Positions 47,082 through 56,334 of a DNA stretch of 64,000 nt are shown one piece after another. A program made the translations under genes and the position numbers. The DNA is from Acidaminococcus timonensis (GTDB lineage Bacteria > Bacillota > Negativicutes > Acidaminococcales > Acidaminococcaceae), in assembly GCF_900106585.1 (NCBI RefSeq), contig NZ_FNWH01000006.1:186001-250000 (forward strand), written 5' to 3'. Position 1 is the stretch's first letter; every line of letters begins with the position of its first letter. The notes below the pieces were generated by a model. It ran no database searches, was not told the DNA's origin, and saw only the letters and a list, made by a program, of their open reading frames with translations.

Positions 47082-48689
47082 ATGAAAATCCGTTTTTTGG
47101 GCGCTGATAAGATCGTGACCGGTTCCTGCCATCTGCTGGAAGTGGGCGGCAGGAAGATCCTGCTGGACTGCGGCATGTTCCAGGGCCCCAAAGTCATCAA
47201 AGACCTGAATCGCCGGCCGTTTGCCTTCAATCCCGGTGAAATCGATGCGGTGATTTTAAGCCATGCCCACATCGATCACAGCGGCCTGCTACCCAAACTG
47301 GTGAAGGAAGGGTTCAAAGGGTTCATCCACTGTACCCACGTTACAGAAGAACTGTGCCAGATCCTGCTGCCCGACTGCGGCCATATCCAGGAATCTGATG
47401 CGGAAGTGGCCACCCGGAAGGGGCTGCGGGCCGGCAAGAGCAGGGTGGAACCTTTATATACGGCGGACGATGCTTACCTGTGCCTGAAGCATTTCATCAC
47501 CCATGATTACGATGAGAACATTGAACTGTACCCGGGTATCACCTTCCGGTTCCGGGTGGCAGGCCATATCCTGGGGAGCGCACTGGTGACCCTGGAACTG
47601 GAAGAGAACGAGAAGAAAACGAAGCTGATCTTTACCGGGGATATCGGCCAGCCCAATGTACCCATCCTGGATGACCCTTACCAGATTTCTGGCGCGGACT
47701 TTATCATCACCGAATCCACCTATGGGGACCGGATCCACGAAAAGATCGACCGGCAGCAGGAGTTGTGCGACATCATGAAGGATGCCCTGAGCCGGGGCGG
47801 CAACGTGATCATCCCGGCTTTTGCCGTAGGCCGTACCCAGGTGATGCTGTACTACTTCCAGAAGCTGATGGCCAGCGGACAGCTGCCCCGGATCCCCATT
47901 TACGTGGACAGCCCCATGGCCATCAAGGCCACCCAGGTGATGCAGTTCAATCCGGAAGAGTACGATGAGGAGGCTACTACCATTTTCCGCCAGCAGAAGG
48001 GCAAACTCATCGACATGCCCAATGTGAAGTACACGGAGACTCCGGCGGAATCCAGGGCCATCAACGACCTGCCCAGCCCCATGATCATCTTGTCGGCCAG
48101 TGGTATGGCGGATGCCGGGCGGGTGCTCCACCATCTGAAACACAACCTGTGGCGGAAGGACAGTTCGGTGATCTTCGCCGGATACCAGGCAGAAGGAAGC
48201 CTGGGGCGGCGTCTGCTGGACGGGGCCAAAAAGGTGAAGATCATGGGAGAAGACATCGTGGTGGGGGCCAAAATCTACAACATGTCTGGCTTTTCCGCAC
48301 ATGCGGACAAGGACCAGATGCTGGCCCTGTACAAGGGGATGGAGCAGAAACCGAAATGCTTCTTTGTGGTCCACGGGGAATACGATTCAGCCAGTCATTT
48401 TGCCCACCTGCTGAATACGGAACTGGGCACAGCCACCTACATTCCCAACTACGGGGATACGGCGGTCATCGACGGCACCGACTGGCATATTGAGGAAAGC
48501 CAGATTGTGGTGGCGGCACCGGCCATCCAGTCTCTCCGGGACTATCTGCGGAGCTTCGAAAAAGAATACCTGGCCTACAAGGGCCGCATGGAACAGATCG
48601 TTACCCACGACCCCAAACGGATCCCCGATGTGCGGGGCAAGCTGGATAAGATCCGCAAATACATTGACAATGTGATGAAGACCCTGTAA
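47082..48689 (+). CDS. MBL-fold beta-CASP RNA/DNA-processing nuclease
   Basis: The 535-residue protein has metallo-beta-lactamase motifs (SHAHIDHSG, DIGQPNVPIL region, STYGDR) and the beta-CASP and RMMBL motifs (FAVGRTQVML; SASGMADAGRVLHHL; SGFSAHADKDQM). It is related to CPSF-type exonucleases, and is distinct from RNase J in order and length. It probably processes RNA. The ATG at 47082 is 8 bases after AAGGAGG. A single-gene unit precedes typA. Confidence 0.88.
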   Translation: MKIRFLGADKIVTGSCHLLEVGGRKILLDCGMFQGPKVIKDLNRRPFAFNPGEIDAVILSHAHIDHSGLLPKLVKEGFKGFIHCTHVTEELCQILLPDCGHIQESDAEVATRKGLRAGKSRVEPLYTADDAYLCLKHFITHDYDENIELYPGITFRFRVAGHILGSALVTLELEENEKKTKLIFTGDIGQPNVPILDDPYQISGADFIITESTYGDRIHEKIDRQQELCDIMKDALSRGGNVIIPAFAVGRTQVMLYYFQKLMASGQLPRIPIYVDSPMAIKATQVMQFNPEEYDEEATTIFRQQKGKLIDMPNVKYTETPAESRAINDLPSPMIILSASGMADAGRVLHHLKHNLWRKDSSVIFAGYQAEGSLGRRLLDGAKKVKIMGEDIVVGAKIYNMSGFSAHADKDQMLALYKGMEQKPKCFFVVHGEYDSASHFAHLLNTELGTATYIPNYGDTAVIDGTDWHIEESQIVVAAPAIQSLRDYLRSFEKEYLAYKGRMEQIVTHDPKRIPDVRGKLDKIRKYIDNVMKTL

Positions 48690-48694
48690 AAAGT

Positions 48695-48723
48695 TTGACA
48701 TACGCAGGGGAAAAATATATAAT
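48695..48723 (+). promoter_or_regulatory. Perfect consensus promoter of typA
   Basis: TTGACA (48695-48700), exactly 17 bp and TATAAT (48718-48723) match consensus at all 12 bases, the only such case seen in the window. Confidence 0.85.
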
Positions 48724-48752
48724 AGGAAAGTCGAAATCATGTAGTTTACTTT

Positions 48753-48778
48753 GAGGATGCTTCTTGACGAGCATCCTC
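48753..48778 (+). promoter_or_regulatory. Hairpin in the typA 5' leader
   Basis: The stem GAGGATGCT / AGCATCCTC (9 bp, loop TCTTGACG) lies between the promoter and the typA start and is followed by TTGATTT. It could be a regulatory or attenuator structure. Confidence 0.5.
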
Positions 48779-48814
48779 TTGATTTATCTGGAAATAAGAG
48801 GGGATTGGGCTTTT

Positions 48815-50635
48815 ATGATTAGAAATGATTTGCGTAACATTGCCATCATCGCTCACGTTGACCATGGTAAGACGACCCTGGTCGATGCCATGCTGAAACA
48901 GAGCGGTGTATTCCGGGCCAACCAGCAGGTACAGGAACGGGTCATGGACTCCAACGATCAGGAAAGAGAACGTGGTATCACCATCCTGGCCAAGAATACG
49001 TCCGTAATGCATGATGGCTGCAAAATCAACATCCTGGATACTCCGGGCCATGCCGATTTCGGCGGCGAAGTGGAACGGGTGCTGAACATGGTTGACGGCG
49101 TGCTGCTGCTGGTAGACGCCTACGAAGGCCCCATGCCCCAGACCAAATACGTGCTGCGGAAAGCACTGGAACATCATCTGAAACCCGTCGTGGTCATCAA
49201 TAAGATCGACCGTCCGGATCAGCGGGTGGAAGAAGTGGTGGATGAAGTCCTGGACCTGTTCATCGAACTGAACGCCAACGACGATCAGCTGGACTTCCCG
49301 GTGGTGTACTGCTCCGCCAAGAAGGGCATTGCCAAGCTGTCCATGGATGATGAAAGCGACAACCTGGAACCCCTGTTCCGCACCATCATCAAGAGCATTC
49401 CCGCTCCCGACGTGGATGTGGATGCACCGCTGCAGATGCTGGTCAATACCCTGGACCATGATAACTTCGTGGGCCGGATCGTGGTGGGCCGTGTGGTCCG
49501 CGGGACCATCCACAACGGTGAACAGGTGTGCCTGATGCACGATGACAAACGGACCAACGAGAAAATCGGCCGTCTGTACACCTACGAAGGCCTGAAACGG
49601 GTGGAAGTGCCCGAAGCCAAAGCCGGTGACATCATTGCGCTGATCGGTCTGGCTGACGCTGAAATCGGCGACACCATCGCTGATGTGGACAATCCCGAAC
49701 AGCTGCAGGGCATCAAGGTGGACGAACCTACTCTGTCCATGACGTTCTCCGTGAACGACAGCCCGTTTGCCGGCCAGGAAGGCGACTTCATCACCAGCCG
49801 TCACCTGCGTGACCGTCTGTATAAAGAAGTGGAAACCAACGTTTCCATGAAGGTGGAAGATACCGACAGCCCCGATACCTTCAAGGTATCCGGCCGTGGC
49901 GAACTGCATCTGTCCGTGCTGATCGAAGCCATGCGGCGTGAAGGCTTCGAACTGCAGGTGGGCAAACCGACCGTAATCATGCACCGGGACGAAAACGGCA
50001 AGCTGCTGGAACCCATGGAAGCACTGACCATCGAAGTGCCGCAGGACTTCATGGGCCCTGTGATGGAAGGCCTGGGCATCCGCAAGGCTGAACTGCAGAA
50101 TATGACCGAAGTGGCCGGCTACCTGCGCATGGACTTCATCATCCCTGCCCGTGGCCTGATCGGCTTCCGGAACCAGTTCCTGACCGATACCAAGGGGAAT
50201 GGCATCATGAACCACGTATTCGCCGGCTGGGGCGCATACAAGGGCGATATCCCCGGCCGTACCCGCGGCAGCCTGGTGGCTTTTGAAGCCGGTACTACCA
50301 CCGCTTACGGTATCGATAAATGCCAGGCCAGAGGCACCATGTACGTGAACCCGGGCGAAGAAGTCTACGAAGGTCAGATCGTGGGCGAAAACAGCCGGGA
50401 AGATGATATGGATGTGAACCCCTGCAAAAAGAAGCACGTATCCAATATGCGTGCCGCCGGGTCCGATGATGCGGTCCGTCTGGTACCGCCGCAGACCTTC
50501 TCCCTGGAAGGGGCTCTGGAACACATCAACGACGATGAAACGGTGGAAGTCACTCCCAAGAGCATCCGCATGAGAAAGAAAATCCTGTCCCGTCTGGAAC
50601 GGGCCCGCACCCGGGCGCGCAACGCACGGGCGTAA
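48815..50635 (+). CDS. typA: Ribosome-associated GTPase TypA (BipA)
   Basis: TypA/BipA is an EF-G-like GTPase for 50S assembly and stress growth, 606 residues. The P-loop is normal ([12 protein letters not shown]), and [24 protein letters not shown] and NKIDRPD follow. The C-terminal half contains [22 protein letters not shown] and the BipA-specific ending with [18 protein letters not shown]. The ATG at 48815 is 11 bases after AAGAGGGGA. It has the perfect promoter at 48695 and an AGGCTGCC-type terminator after it. Confidence 0.95.
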   Translation: MIRNDLRNIAIIAHVDHGKTTLVDAMLKQSGVFRANQQVQERVMDSNDQERERGITILAKNTSVMHDGCKINILDTPGHADFGGEVERVLNMVDGVLLLVDAYEGPMPQTKYVLRKALEHHLKPVVVINKIDRPDQRVEEVVDEVLDLFIELNANDDQLDFPVVYCSAKKGIAKLSMDDESDNLEPLFRTIIKSIPAPDVDVDAPLQMLVNTLDHDNFVGRIVVGRVVRGTIHNGEQVCLMHDDKRTNEKIGRLYTYEGLKRVEVPEAKAGDIIALIGLADAEIGDTIADVDNPEQLQGIKVDEPTLSMTFSVNDSPFAGQEGDFITSRHLRDRLYKEVETNVSMKVEDTDSPDTFKVSGRGELHLSVLIEAMRREGFELQVGKPTVIMHRDENGKLLEPMEALTIEVPQDFMGPVMEGLGIRKAELQNMTEVAGYLRMDFIIPARGLIGFRNQFLTDTKGNGIMNHVFAGWGAYKGDIPGRTRGSLVAFEAGTTTAYGIDKCQARGTMYVNPGEEVYEGQIVGENSREDDMDVNPCKKKHVSNMRAAGSDDAVRLVPPQTFSLEGALEHINDDETVEVTPKSIRMRKKILSRLERARTRARNARA

Positions 50636-50638
50636 TGA

Positions 50639-50670
50639 AAAAGGCTGCCGCTTTTGCGGCGGCCTTTTTT
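50639..50670 (+). terminator. Terminator of typA
   Basis: The stem AAAGGCTGCCGC / GCGGCGGCCTTT is followed by TTTTT directly after the stop. Confidence 0.88.
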
Positions 50671-50743
50671 GCTAGGGGCTGCGAGCCTGGAGCCACGAGC
50701 CGAAGGAAAAAATTTGCCAAAGGCAAATTTTTTGGTGTACAAT
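50671..50743 (+). repeat. Second type of intergenic repeat plus A/T hairpin and promoter
   Basis: Repeats of AGCC/GAGCC (GCGAGCCTGGAGCCACGAGCC region) are followed by the perfect 12-bp palindrome AAAAAATTTGCC / GGCAAATTTTTT. A promoter TTGCCA (50714-50719), 18 bp and TACAAT (50738-50743) starts inside the hairpin. Confidence 0.55.
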
Positions 50744-50774
50744 AAGATGATACCAAGAAGGGAGGAGGTCGCCT

Positions 50775-51098
50775 ATGTTTGCCCGCTTTCAATCTCATAA
50801 GGACGTGCCGGAAAAACCGGAGGAAACCCGGGATAACGGCCTGACCCTGCTCACCACACCCAATCTGGATCTCTGTCTGCGGACGCCGGCCAGTCTGGAG
50901 GATATCGTCCCCTATGGCCAGCTGATCATGGAGGGCAAGGGCCTGCTGCTCTGCCTCAACGACCTGGCGGAGCCGGATAAGGTCCGGGCCCAGGATTATC
51001 TGGCCGGGGTGGCCTACACCATTGGGGCCACCGAAACAGAAGTATCACCGGAAGTGACCATGTACCTGCCGGGAGAAGTGAATACCATTCATGAGTAA
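50775..51098 (+). CDS. SepF-like cell division protein
   Basis: The 107-residue protein has the SepF (YlmF) domain, which links FtsZ to the membrane in Gram-positive bacteria. The core LLLCLNDLAEPDKVRAQDYLAGVAYTIGATETEVSPEVTMYLP follows the SepF pattern (split: LNDLAEPDKVRAQDYLAGV and the VTMYLP strand). An N-terminal amphipathic region (MFARFQSHK) could bind membrane. It is short for SepF. It is followed by a GGGCTGCC hairpin and dnaE. Confidence 0.75.
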   Translation: MFARFQSHKDVPEKPEETRDNGLTLLTTPNLDLCLRTPASLEDIVPYGQLIMEGKGLLLCLNDLAEPDKVRAQDYLAGVAYTIGATETEVSPEVTMYLPGEVNTIHE

Positions 51099-51109
51099 GG
51101 CCATTTGAG

Positions 51110-51137
51110 TGGGGCTGCCCTGTGTGGCAGCCCTTTT
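51110..51137 (+). terminator. Terminator of the sepF-like gene
   Basis: The stem GGGGCTGCC / GGCAGCCC (51111-51119 with 51125-51132) is followed by TTTTTTA. Confidence 0.85.
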
Positions 51138-51154
51138 TTAACGAAGGAGAAGCC

Positions 51155-54100
51155 ATGTCGTCCCAATTTGTCCATTTACATACCCATACCCAGTATTCCC
51201 TGCTGGATGGGGCCTGCCGGATCCCGGACCTGGTGGCCTATGCCAGGGAACTGGGTATGCCGGCCCTGGCCATCACTGACCATGGGGTCATGTACGGGGT
51301 CATCGAATTCTATCAGGAATGCAAAAAAGCCGGCATCAAACCCATCATCGGCTGCGAAGTGTACATCACCTCCGGGTCCCACCTGGACAAGAGCCTGGAG
51401 TCCCGCAGCAAGCTGTACCACCTGATCCTGCTGGTGGAGAACAAGACGGGCTACCAGAACCTGATGAAAATCGTTTCCATCGGAGAAGTGGAGGGATTCT
51501 ACTACAAGCCCCGGATCGACATGGACGTGCTGCGCCAGTACCATGAGGGCCTGATCTGTCTGTCCGCCTGCGTGGCCGGCGAGGTGCCCCGGCACATCCT
51601 CCGGGGAGAACTGGAGACCGCGGAAAAGGTCATGCTGGAATACCTGGACATCTTCGGGCGGGATCATTACTACCTGGAAATCCAGAACCACGGTCTGCCG
51701 GAGGAAACCACTGTGCGCCAGGAGCTCCATGCCCTGGCCAGGAAGCATGGCATCAAGCTGGTGGCCACCAATGACCTTCACTATATCCATAAGGAGGATG
51801 CCGCAGGCCAGGACATCCTGCTGTGCATCCAGACCAACGCCCGGTACCTGGATCCCCAGCGGATGCGATTCAACAATGATTCCTACTACCTGAAGAGCCG
51901 GGAGGAGATGGAAGAACTGTTTCCGGATGACCCGGAGGCACTGGACAACACCCTGGAAATTGCCGACAAATGCAATCTGGAACTGGAATTCGGCCATTTG
52001 CTGCTGCCGGAATTCCCCCTGCCCGAGGGGGAGACCATGGACGGCTTCCTGCGGAAACTGTGTGAACAGGGCTTCCCTTCCCGGTATCCTGATGATGACG
52101 GTACGGCCCGGAAACGGATGGAGTATGAGCTGGGCATCATCAGGCAGATGGGGTATTCCGGGTACTTCCTGATCGTATGGGACTTCATCAACTATGCCCG
52201 TACCCATGACATCCCTGTGGGGCCCGGCAGAGGCAGTGCCGCCGGCAGTATCGTGGCGTACCTGACGGGCATCACCAGCATCGATCCGCTGAAGTACAAC
52301 CTGATCTTTGAACGGTTCCTGAACCCGGAACGGGTGAGCATGCCCGATATCGATACGGATATCTGCTACGTGAAACGGCATCTGGTGGTGGATTACCTGG
52401 CCCGGAAATACGGAGAGAGCCATGTGGCCCAGATCATCACCTTCGGGACCCTGGCGGCCAAGGCGGCCATCAAGGATGTGGGACGGGCCATGGACATTCC
52501 CCTGAACGTGGTGAACCAGGTGAACAAGCTGATCCCCAATACACCAGGCACTACCCTGAAAGGAGCCCTGGAGGGCAGCCGGGAATTGCGGCAGCTGCGG
52601 GATCAGGATCCCAATATCGCCCAGTTGCTGGACTTTGCCCAGAAGGTGGAAGGCATGCCCCGGCACACCTCCACCCATGCGGCAGGGGTGGTCATCACCC
52701 CCGGGGAACTGACGGACTATGTGCCCCTGCAGATCACCAGCAGCAGCGACGACGAACATGAATATATCTGTACCCAGTATGACAAGGACCGGTCGGAGAG
52801 CCTGGGCCTGCTGAAAATGGACCTGCTGGGTCTGCGGACCCTGACTGTGATCGACGACGCCCTGAAGATGATCAAAAAGAATAAGGGTGTGGATGTGGAC
52901 ATCCGCAGGATCGACCTCCATGATCCCAGGACCTGCAGGATGCTCTGCGACGGGGATACAGCCGCTGTGTTCCAGATGGAAAGTGACGGCATGACCCGGC
53001 TTATGAAACAGCTGGCTCCGGAGGGCTTCGAGGATCTGATCCCCCTGGTGGCCCTGTACCGTCCCGGGCCTCTGGGCAGCGGCATGGCAGAGGACTTCAT
53101 TGCCGGTCGTCACGGGAAGCGTACAGCCCAGGTGCTGCACCCGCTGATGGAACCCATCGTGGCGGATACCTACGGGGTGATCCTGTACCAGGAGCAGGTT
53201 ATGCAGATCGTATCCGCCCTGGGGGGATTCACCCTGGGCGAAGCCGATATCCTGCGCCGGGCCATGGGCAAGAAAAAGGCCAAGCTGCTGGATTCCATGA
53301 AGGAAAAGTTTCTGGACGGGGCCGAAAAGCTCCATGGCATCAGCCGGGAACTGGGCGAGAAGATCTTTGCGCTGCTGCAGCATTTCGCCGGTTATGGCTT
53401 CAACAAATCCCATTCGGCTGCCTACGCCCTGGTGGCCTATGACACCGCCTGGCTGAAGGCCAACTATCCGGTGGAATACATGGCGGCCTTCCTGAACAGC
53501 ATCATCACCGTGGCGGACAAGGTGAGCTGGTACATCGGCATCTGCCGTGACATGGGCATCCAGGTGCTGCCTCCGGATATCAACACCAGTGAAGCAGGCT
53601 TTTCCGTGGACGGCCATACCATCCGCTTTGGCCTGGGGGCCATCAAGAGTGTAGGGGATGCGGCGGTGTCCGTGATCCTGGAGGAACGGAAGAAGCGCGG
53701 ACCGTTCAAGGACTTCTTCGACTTCACCCGTCGGGTGGATCTGAGCCGGGTGAACAAAAGAGTGGTGGAAGCCCTGATCAAAAGTGGATCCCTGAACGGG
53801 TTCGGATTGAAACGCAGCCAGCTGCTGGCCATCATGGATCCGGCCCTGGAAGCAGCAGCCAGCGAGCAGAGGGACCGGCTCACCGGGCAGATGGGACTGT
53901 TCGGGGAGGAGGAAATCGCCAGCGCCAACACCATCCCCATCCCGGATCTGCCGGAGATCCCTCAGGAGGAGATCCTGCGGCTGGAGAGAGAACTGATCGG
54001 ATTCTATGTGACGGGCCATCCCCTGGACAAGTATAAAAACGCCCTGAAACGCCTGACCCCTCTGATCAAATGCACGGAGGAGAACTTCCAGGATGGGGAA

Positions 54101-54574
54101 CGCATCGTGGTGGGAGGCATCATCTCCGATCTGAAGCTCCGGTCCACCAGGAACGGGGAACAGATGGCCTCCTTCGTCCTGGAAGATCTGTCCGGCAGCC
54201 TGACAGTGATCGCTTTTCCCCGGGCCTATACCACCAGCCGGAACCAGATCGACAAGGACAGGATCGTCCTGGTCAGCGGCGTACTGAAGCTGGACGAAGA
54301 GCAGGCCCGGATCTTCGCCAACAAGGTGGAACCCCTGCAGGAGGCGGCGAAGGAAGTGCACCTGACCATCGGTCACGGGCGGAATACTCCGGCGGTGCAG
54401 CGGCAGCTGGGGGGCGTGTTTGCAGCCTTCCACGGAAAGAACCCGGTGTATCTCCATGTGGAGGATACCCAGCAGGTGATCCGTACGCTGCCCAGGTTCT
54501 GGGTGGACCTGGAGGCCCCCGGGTTTGCAGAAGCAATCGAAAGGGTGCTGGGTGCCGGAAGCCTGAAGCTGTAA
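51155..54574 (+). CDS. dnaE: DNA polymerase III alpha subunit DnaE
   Basis: DnaE synthesises DNA in the replisome. The 1139-residue protein has an N-terminal PHP domain (FVHLHTHTQYSLLDG), the polymerase palm with PDIDTDI near residue 400 and GRGSAAGSIVAYL, then DnaE domains through the C-terminal tandem HhH and OB-fold part (about residues 970-1070). PDIDTDI replaces the usual PDIDxDF by one residue. The ATG follows AAGGAGA. It is a single gene after the sepF-like gene; a terminator and an ISL3 element follow. Confidence 0.95.
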   Translation: MSSQFVHLHTHTQYSLLDGACRIPDLVAYARELGMPALAITDHGVMYGVIEFYQECKKAGIKPIIGCEVYITSGSHLDKSLESRSKLYHLILLVENKTGYQNLMKIVSIGEVEGFYYKPRIDMDVLRQYHEGLICLSACVAGEVPRHILRGELETAEKVMLEYLDIFGRDHYYLEIQNHGLPEETTVRQELHALARKHGIKLVATNDLHYIHKEDAAGQDILLCIQTNARYLDPQRMRFNNDSYYLKSREEMEELFPDDPEALDNTLEIADKCNLELEFGHLLLPEFPLPEGETMDGFLRKLCEQGFPSRYPDDDGTARKRMEYELGIIRQMGYSGYFLIVWDFINYARTHDIPVGPGRGSAAGSIVAYLTGITSIDPLKYNLIFERFLNPERVSMPDIDTDICYVKRHLVVDYLARKYGESHVAQIITFGTLAAKAAIKDVGRAMDIPLNVVNQVNKLIPNTPGTTLKGALEGSRELRQLRDQDPNIAQLLDFAQKVEGMPRHTSTHAAGVVITPGELTDYVPLQITSSSDDEHEYICTQYDKDRSESLGLLKMDLLGLRTLTVIDDALKMIKKNKGVDVDIRRIDLHDPRTCRMLCDGDTAAVFQMESDGMTRLMKQLAPEGFEDLIPLVALYRPGPLGSGMAEDFIAGRHGKRTAQVLHPLMEPIVADTYGVILYQEQVMQIVSALGGFTLGEADILRRAMGKKKAKLLDSMKEKFLDGAEKLHGISRELGEKIFALLQHFAGYGFNKSHSAAYALVAYDTAWLKANYPVEYMAAFLNSIITVADKVSWYIGICRDMGIQVLPPDINTSEAGFSVDGHTIRFGLGAIKSVGDAAVSVILEERKKRGPFKDFFDFTRRVDLSRVNKRVVEALIKSGSLNGFGLKRSQLLAIMDPALEAAASEQRDRLTGQMGLFGEEEIASANTIPIPDLPEIPQEEILRLERELIGFYVTGHPLDKYKNALKRLTPLIKCTEENFQDGERIVVGGIISDLKLRSTRNGEQMASFVLEDLSGSLTVIAFPRAYTTSRNQIDKDRIVLVSGVLKLDEEQARIFANKVEPLQEAAKEVHLTIGHGRNTPAVQRQLGGVFAAFHGKNPVYLHVEDTQQVIRTLPRFWVDLEAPGFAEAIERVLGAGSLKL

Positions 54575-54624
54575 GAGCTGGAATTGTTTCCCGTTTAACG
54601 GAAAAATCAAAAGGAATGGAAACC

Positions 54625-54672
54625 ATAAGACAAAGGGAATGGGGAAACCATAACCTTTGTCTTATATTTCGT
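54625..54672 (+). terminator. Terminator of dnaE
   Basis: The stem ATAAGACAAAGG / CCTTTGTCTTAT (54625-54636 with 54654-54665) has a larger loop of 17 bases and is followed by ATTT. The IS begins 8 bases after its tail. Confidence 0.75.
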
Positions 54673-54680
54673 GAAAAAAA

Positions 54681-56083
54681 GGTTCTATAATAAATGTTGG
54701 GGTCTTGTGGACACTCCTGTTCACAAGACCCCTTGTCTTACGATAAAATAAAGACATATCTAAGCTACATTTCACCTCAACCACCACGAAGAACTGAAAG
54801 GAGAATAGATATGTCTTTCTTTCATTTTATCGAAAAAAGCTTCCATTGGGAAGAGGGTTCCATAAAAGAATTTGAAAAATTGGGATCCAGCCTCCTCCTT
54901 TACGTGGAATTCACTTCTACAGCTTCTCGTTGCCCCTACTGTCATCATAAAATTCTTCATATTAAGGACTATCGGGACCAAAAAGTCCTCTTAGGGCACT
55001 GGAACACCCATCCTGTTTCTGCTATTGTTCATAAAAGAAGATTTTTTTGCCCTTGCTGCCATAAGACATTTTATGAAAAAATTCCTGGCGTCGAGCATTA
55101 CCAGCGGCGTTCTAACGATGTAAAGAACAGCATCATCCAAGCCTGTTCTGAACTGGCGAGCTTTAAAGCTATTGCCAGAAGCCATGGTGTCTCTGTTTCC
55201 ACCGTAATCCGGTATTTTGATGGACTTACTTTTAAAAGGCCTCTCCATCTGCCTGAAGTTCTTTCTTTAGACGAATTTCGTGGGAACGCTCATGGGCAAA
55301 GATACCAGGTCGCTGTGAATGACCCTCAGCGTCATGAAACTCTCGATATTTTGCCAAAGAGGACAGCGCTGGAATTGATTCGTTATTTTAGCCAATTTTC
55401 AAGAGCAGAGCGATTGAAAGTAAAATTTGTCGTAATGGACCTTTCGTCACTTTTCCGCAAGGTCATCAGAGCGATGTTTCCTGGTGCAACAATTATTGGT
55501 GACCGATTCCACATACAGAGACTGGTCATTTGGGCGCTTGAACGGGTTAGGAAAAATGTACAAAAGTTATTCGACGAAAAAAGAATTTATTTCAAGAGAA
55601 ACAAACATATCTTGAACAAGAGGGGTGATCGTCTGACAGAAGAAGAACTGGCCAGCCTTCGGGAAATCTTGAAGCAGTCTTCAGAATTACAGAGAGCCTA
55701 TGCCTTAAAAGAGGCATTCTTTAAGGTGTTTTCTATGAAAGAACGGTCTGCTGTTGCTTCATTCTTATCTCGTTGGTTATCATTAGTCGAAGAAAGTGGG
55801 GTTGAAGAATTCAAGAGTGTTATAAAGACGTTCACTGATTGGAAGACAGAGATTTTGGAAGGATTGAGTCAAGCGTATTCGAATGGTTTTACGGAAGGAA
55901 TGAACAATAAGATTAAGGTGTTAAAGAGAGTAGCATTTGGTTTTCGCAACTTTGAACGATTCCGTTCTCGGATTTTACTGCTTTCGATGGTGAAATTAAA
56001 ATAAAAACAGACGTGAGCAAAAATCGCTCACGTCCGTGTGTGGTAGATGAATTGGAGCTTACCCCAACATTTGACAAAGAACC
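54681..56083 (+). mobile_element. ISL3-family insertion sequence with 8-bp target duplication
   Basis: The 1403-bp element has 23-bp imperfect terminal inverted repeats at 54681-54703 and 56061-56083 (both begin GGTTCT and share AAATGTTGGGGT; 4 mismatches). It is flanked by perfect 8-bp direct repeats GAAAAAAA (54673-54680 and 56084-56091). The element is A/T-rich relative to its host. A strong hairpin GGGGTCTTGTG / CACAAGACCCC (54699-54732) near the left end could block read-through into the transposase gene. Confidence 0.93.
54811..56004 (+). CDS. ISL3-family transposase
   Basis: The 397-residue DDE transposase has the N-terminal zinc-finger region (SRCPYCHHK; FFCPCCHKTF), an HTH (SFKAIARSHGVSVSTVIRYFD) and catalytic acids in SLDEFRG, VVMDLSSLFR and the final NGFTEGMNNKIKVLKR. 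It ends with a typical ISL3 C-terminus. It is intact. The ATG at 54811 has AAAGGAG upstream. A hairpin GACGTGAGC / GCTCACGTC at 56010-56033 follows the stop and may be its terminator. Confidence 0.93.
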   Translation: MSFFHFIEKSFHWEEGSIKEFEKLGSSLLLYVEFTSTASRCPYCHHKILHIKDYRDQKVLLGHWNTHPVSAIVHKRRFFCPCCHKTFYEKIPGVEHYQRRSNDVKNSIIQACSELASFKAIARSHGVSVSTVIRYFDGLTFKRPLHLPEVLSLDEFRGNAHGQRYQVAVNDPQRHETLDILPKRTALELIRYFSQFSRAERLKVKFVVMDLSSLFRKVIRAMFPGATIIGDRFHIQRLVIWALERVRKNVQKLFDEKRIYFKRNKHILNKRGDRLTEEELASLREILKQSSELQRAYALKEAFFKVFSMKERSAVASFLSRWLSLVEESGVEEFKSVIKTFTDWKTEILEGLSQAYSNGFTEGMNNKIKVLKRVAFGFRNFERFRSRILLLSMVKLK

Positions 56084-56257
56084 GAAAAAAAGAGTTTATT
56101 TATCTTGCAATTCTGTAGAATTTTCCGTTACAGAAGTTGAATTGAATAATTTGATAATTATGAATTAGGAAGAAAAACGAAGATAATCGACTAAAAAAGA
56201 TTGTATACATGATGTTCATAAAAACACTCCGGTTATCTGACAAATCTGTGCAATCCC
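56084..56257. other. A/T-rich gene-free stretch between the IS and the etf promoter
   Basis: It begins with the right copy of the target duplication. It holds no gene. A TGTATACA palindrome (56202-56209) could be an operator. The region before etf is strongly A/T-rich. Confidence 0.4.
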
Positions 56258-56286
56258 TTGCATAGGTTGAAAACACGTGTTACAAT
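56258..56286 (+). promoter_or_regulatory. Promoter of etfB-etfA
   Basis: TTGCAT (56258-56263), exactly 17 bp and TACAAT (56281-56286), with TGT in front of the -10. It is right of the IS, so the IS does not separate etf from its promoter. Confidence 0.65.
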
Positions 56287-56334
56287 TGGATTGTGTGGTT
56301 TTGAACTATATGATTTTTAGGAGGTCGCTTTGTA

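Noticed and set aside
51176-54610. A minus-strand open frame of 1144 codons opposite dnaE
   Set aside because: It is the antisense shadow of dnaE; the translation is repetitive and matches no family I know.
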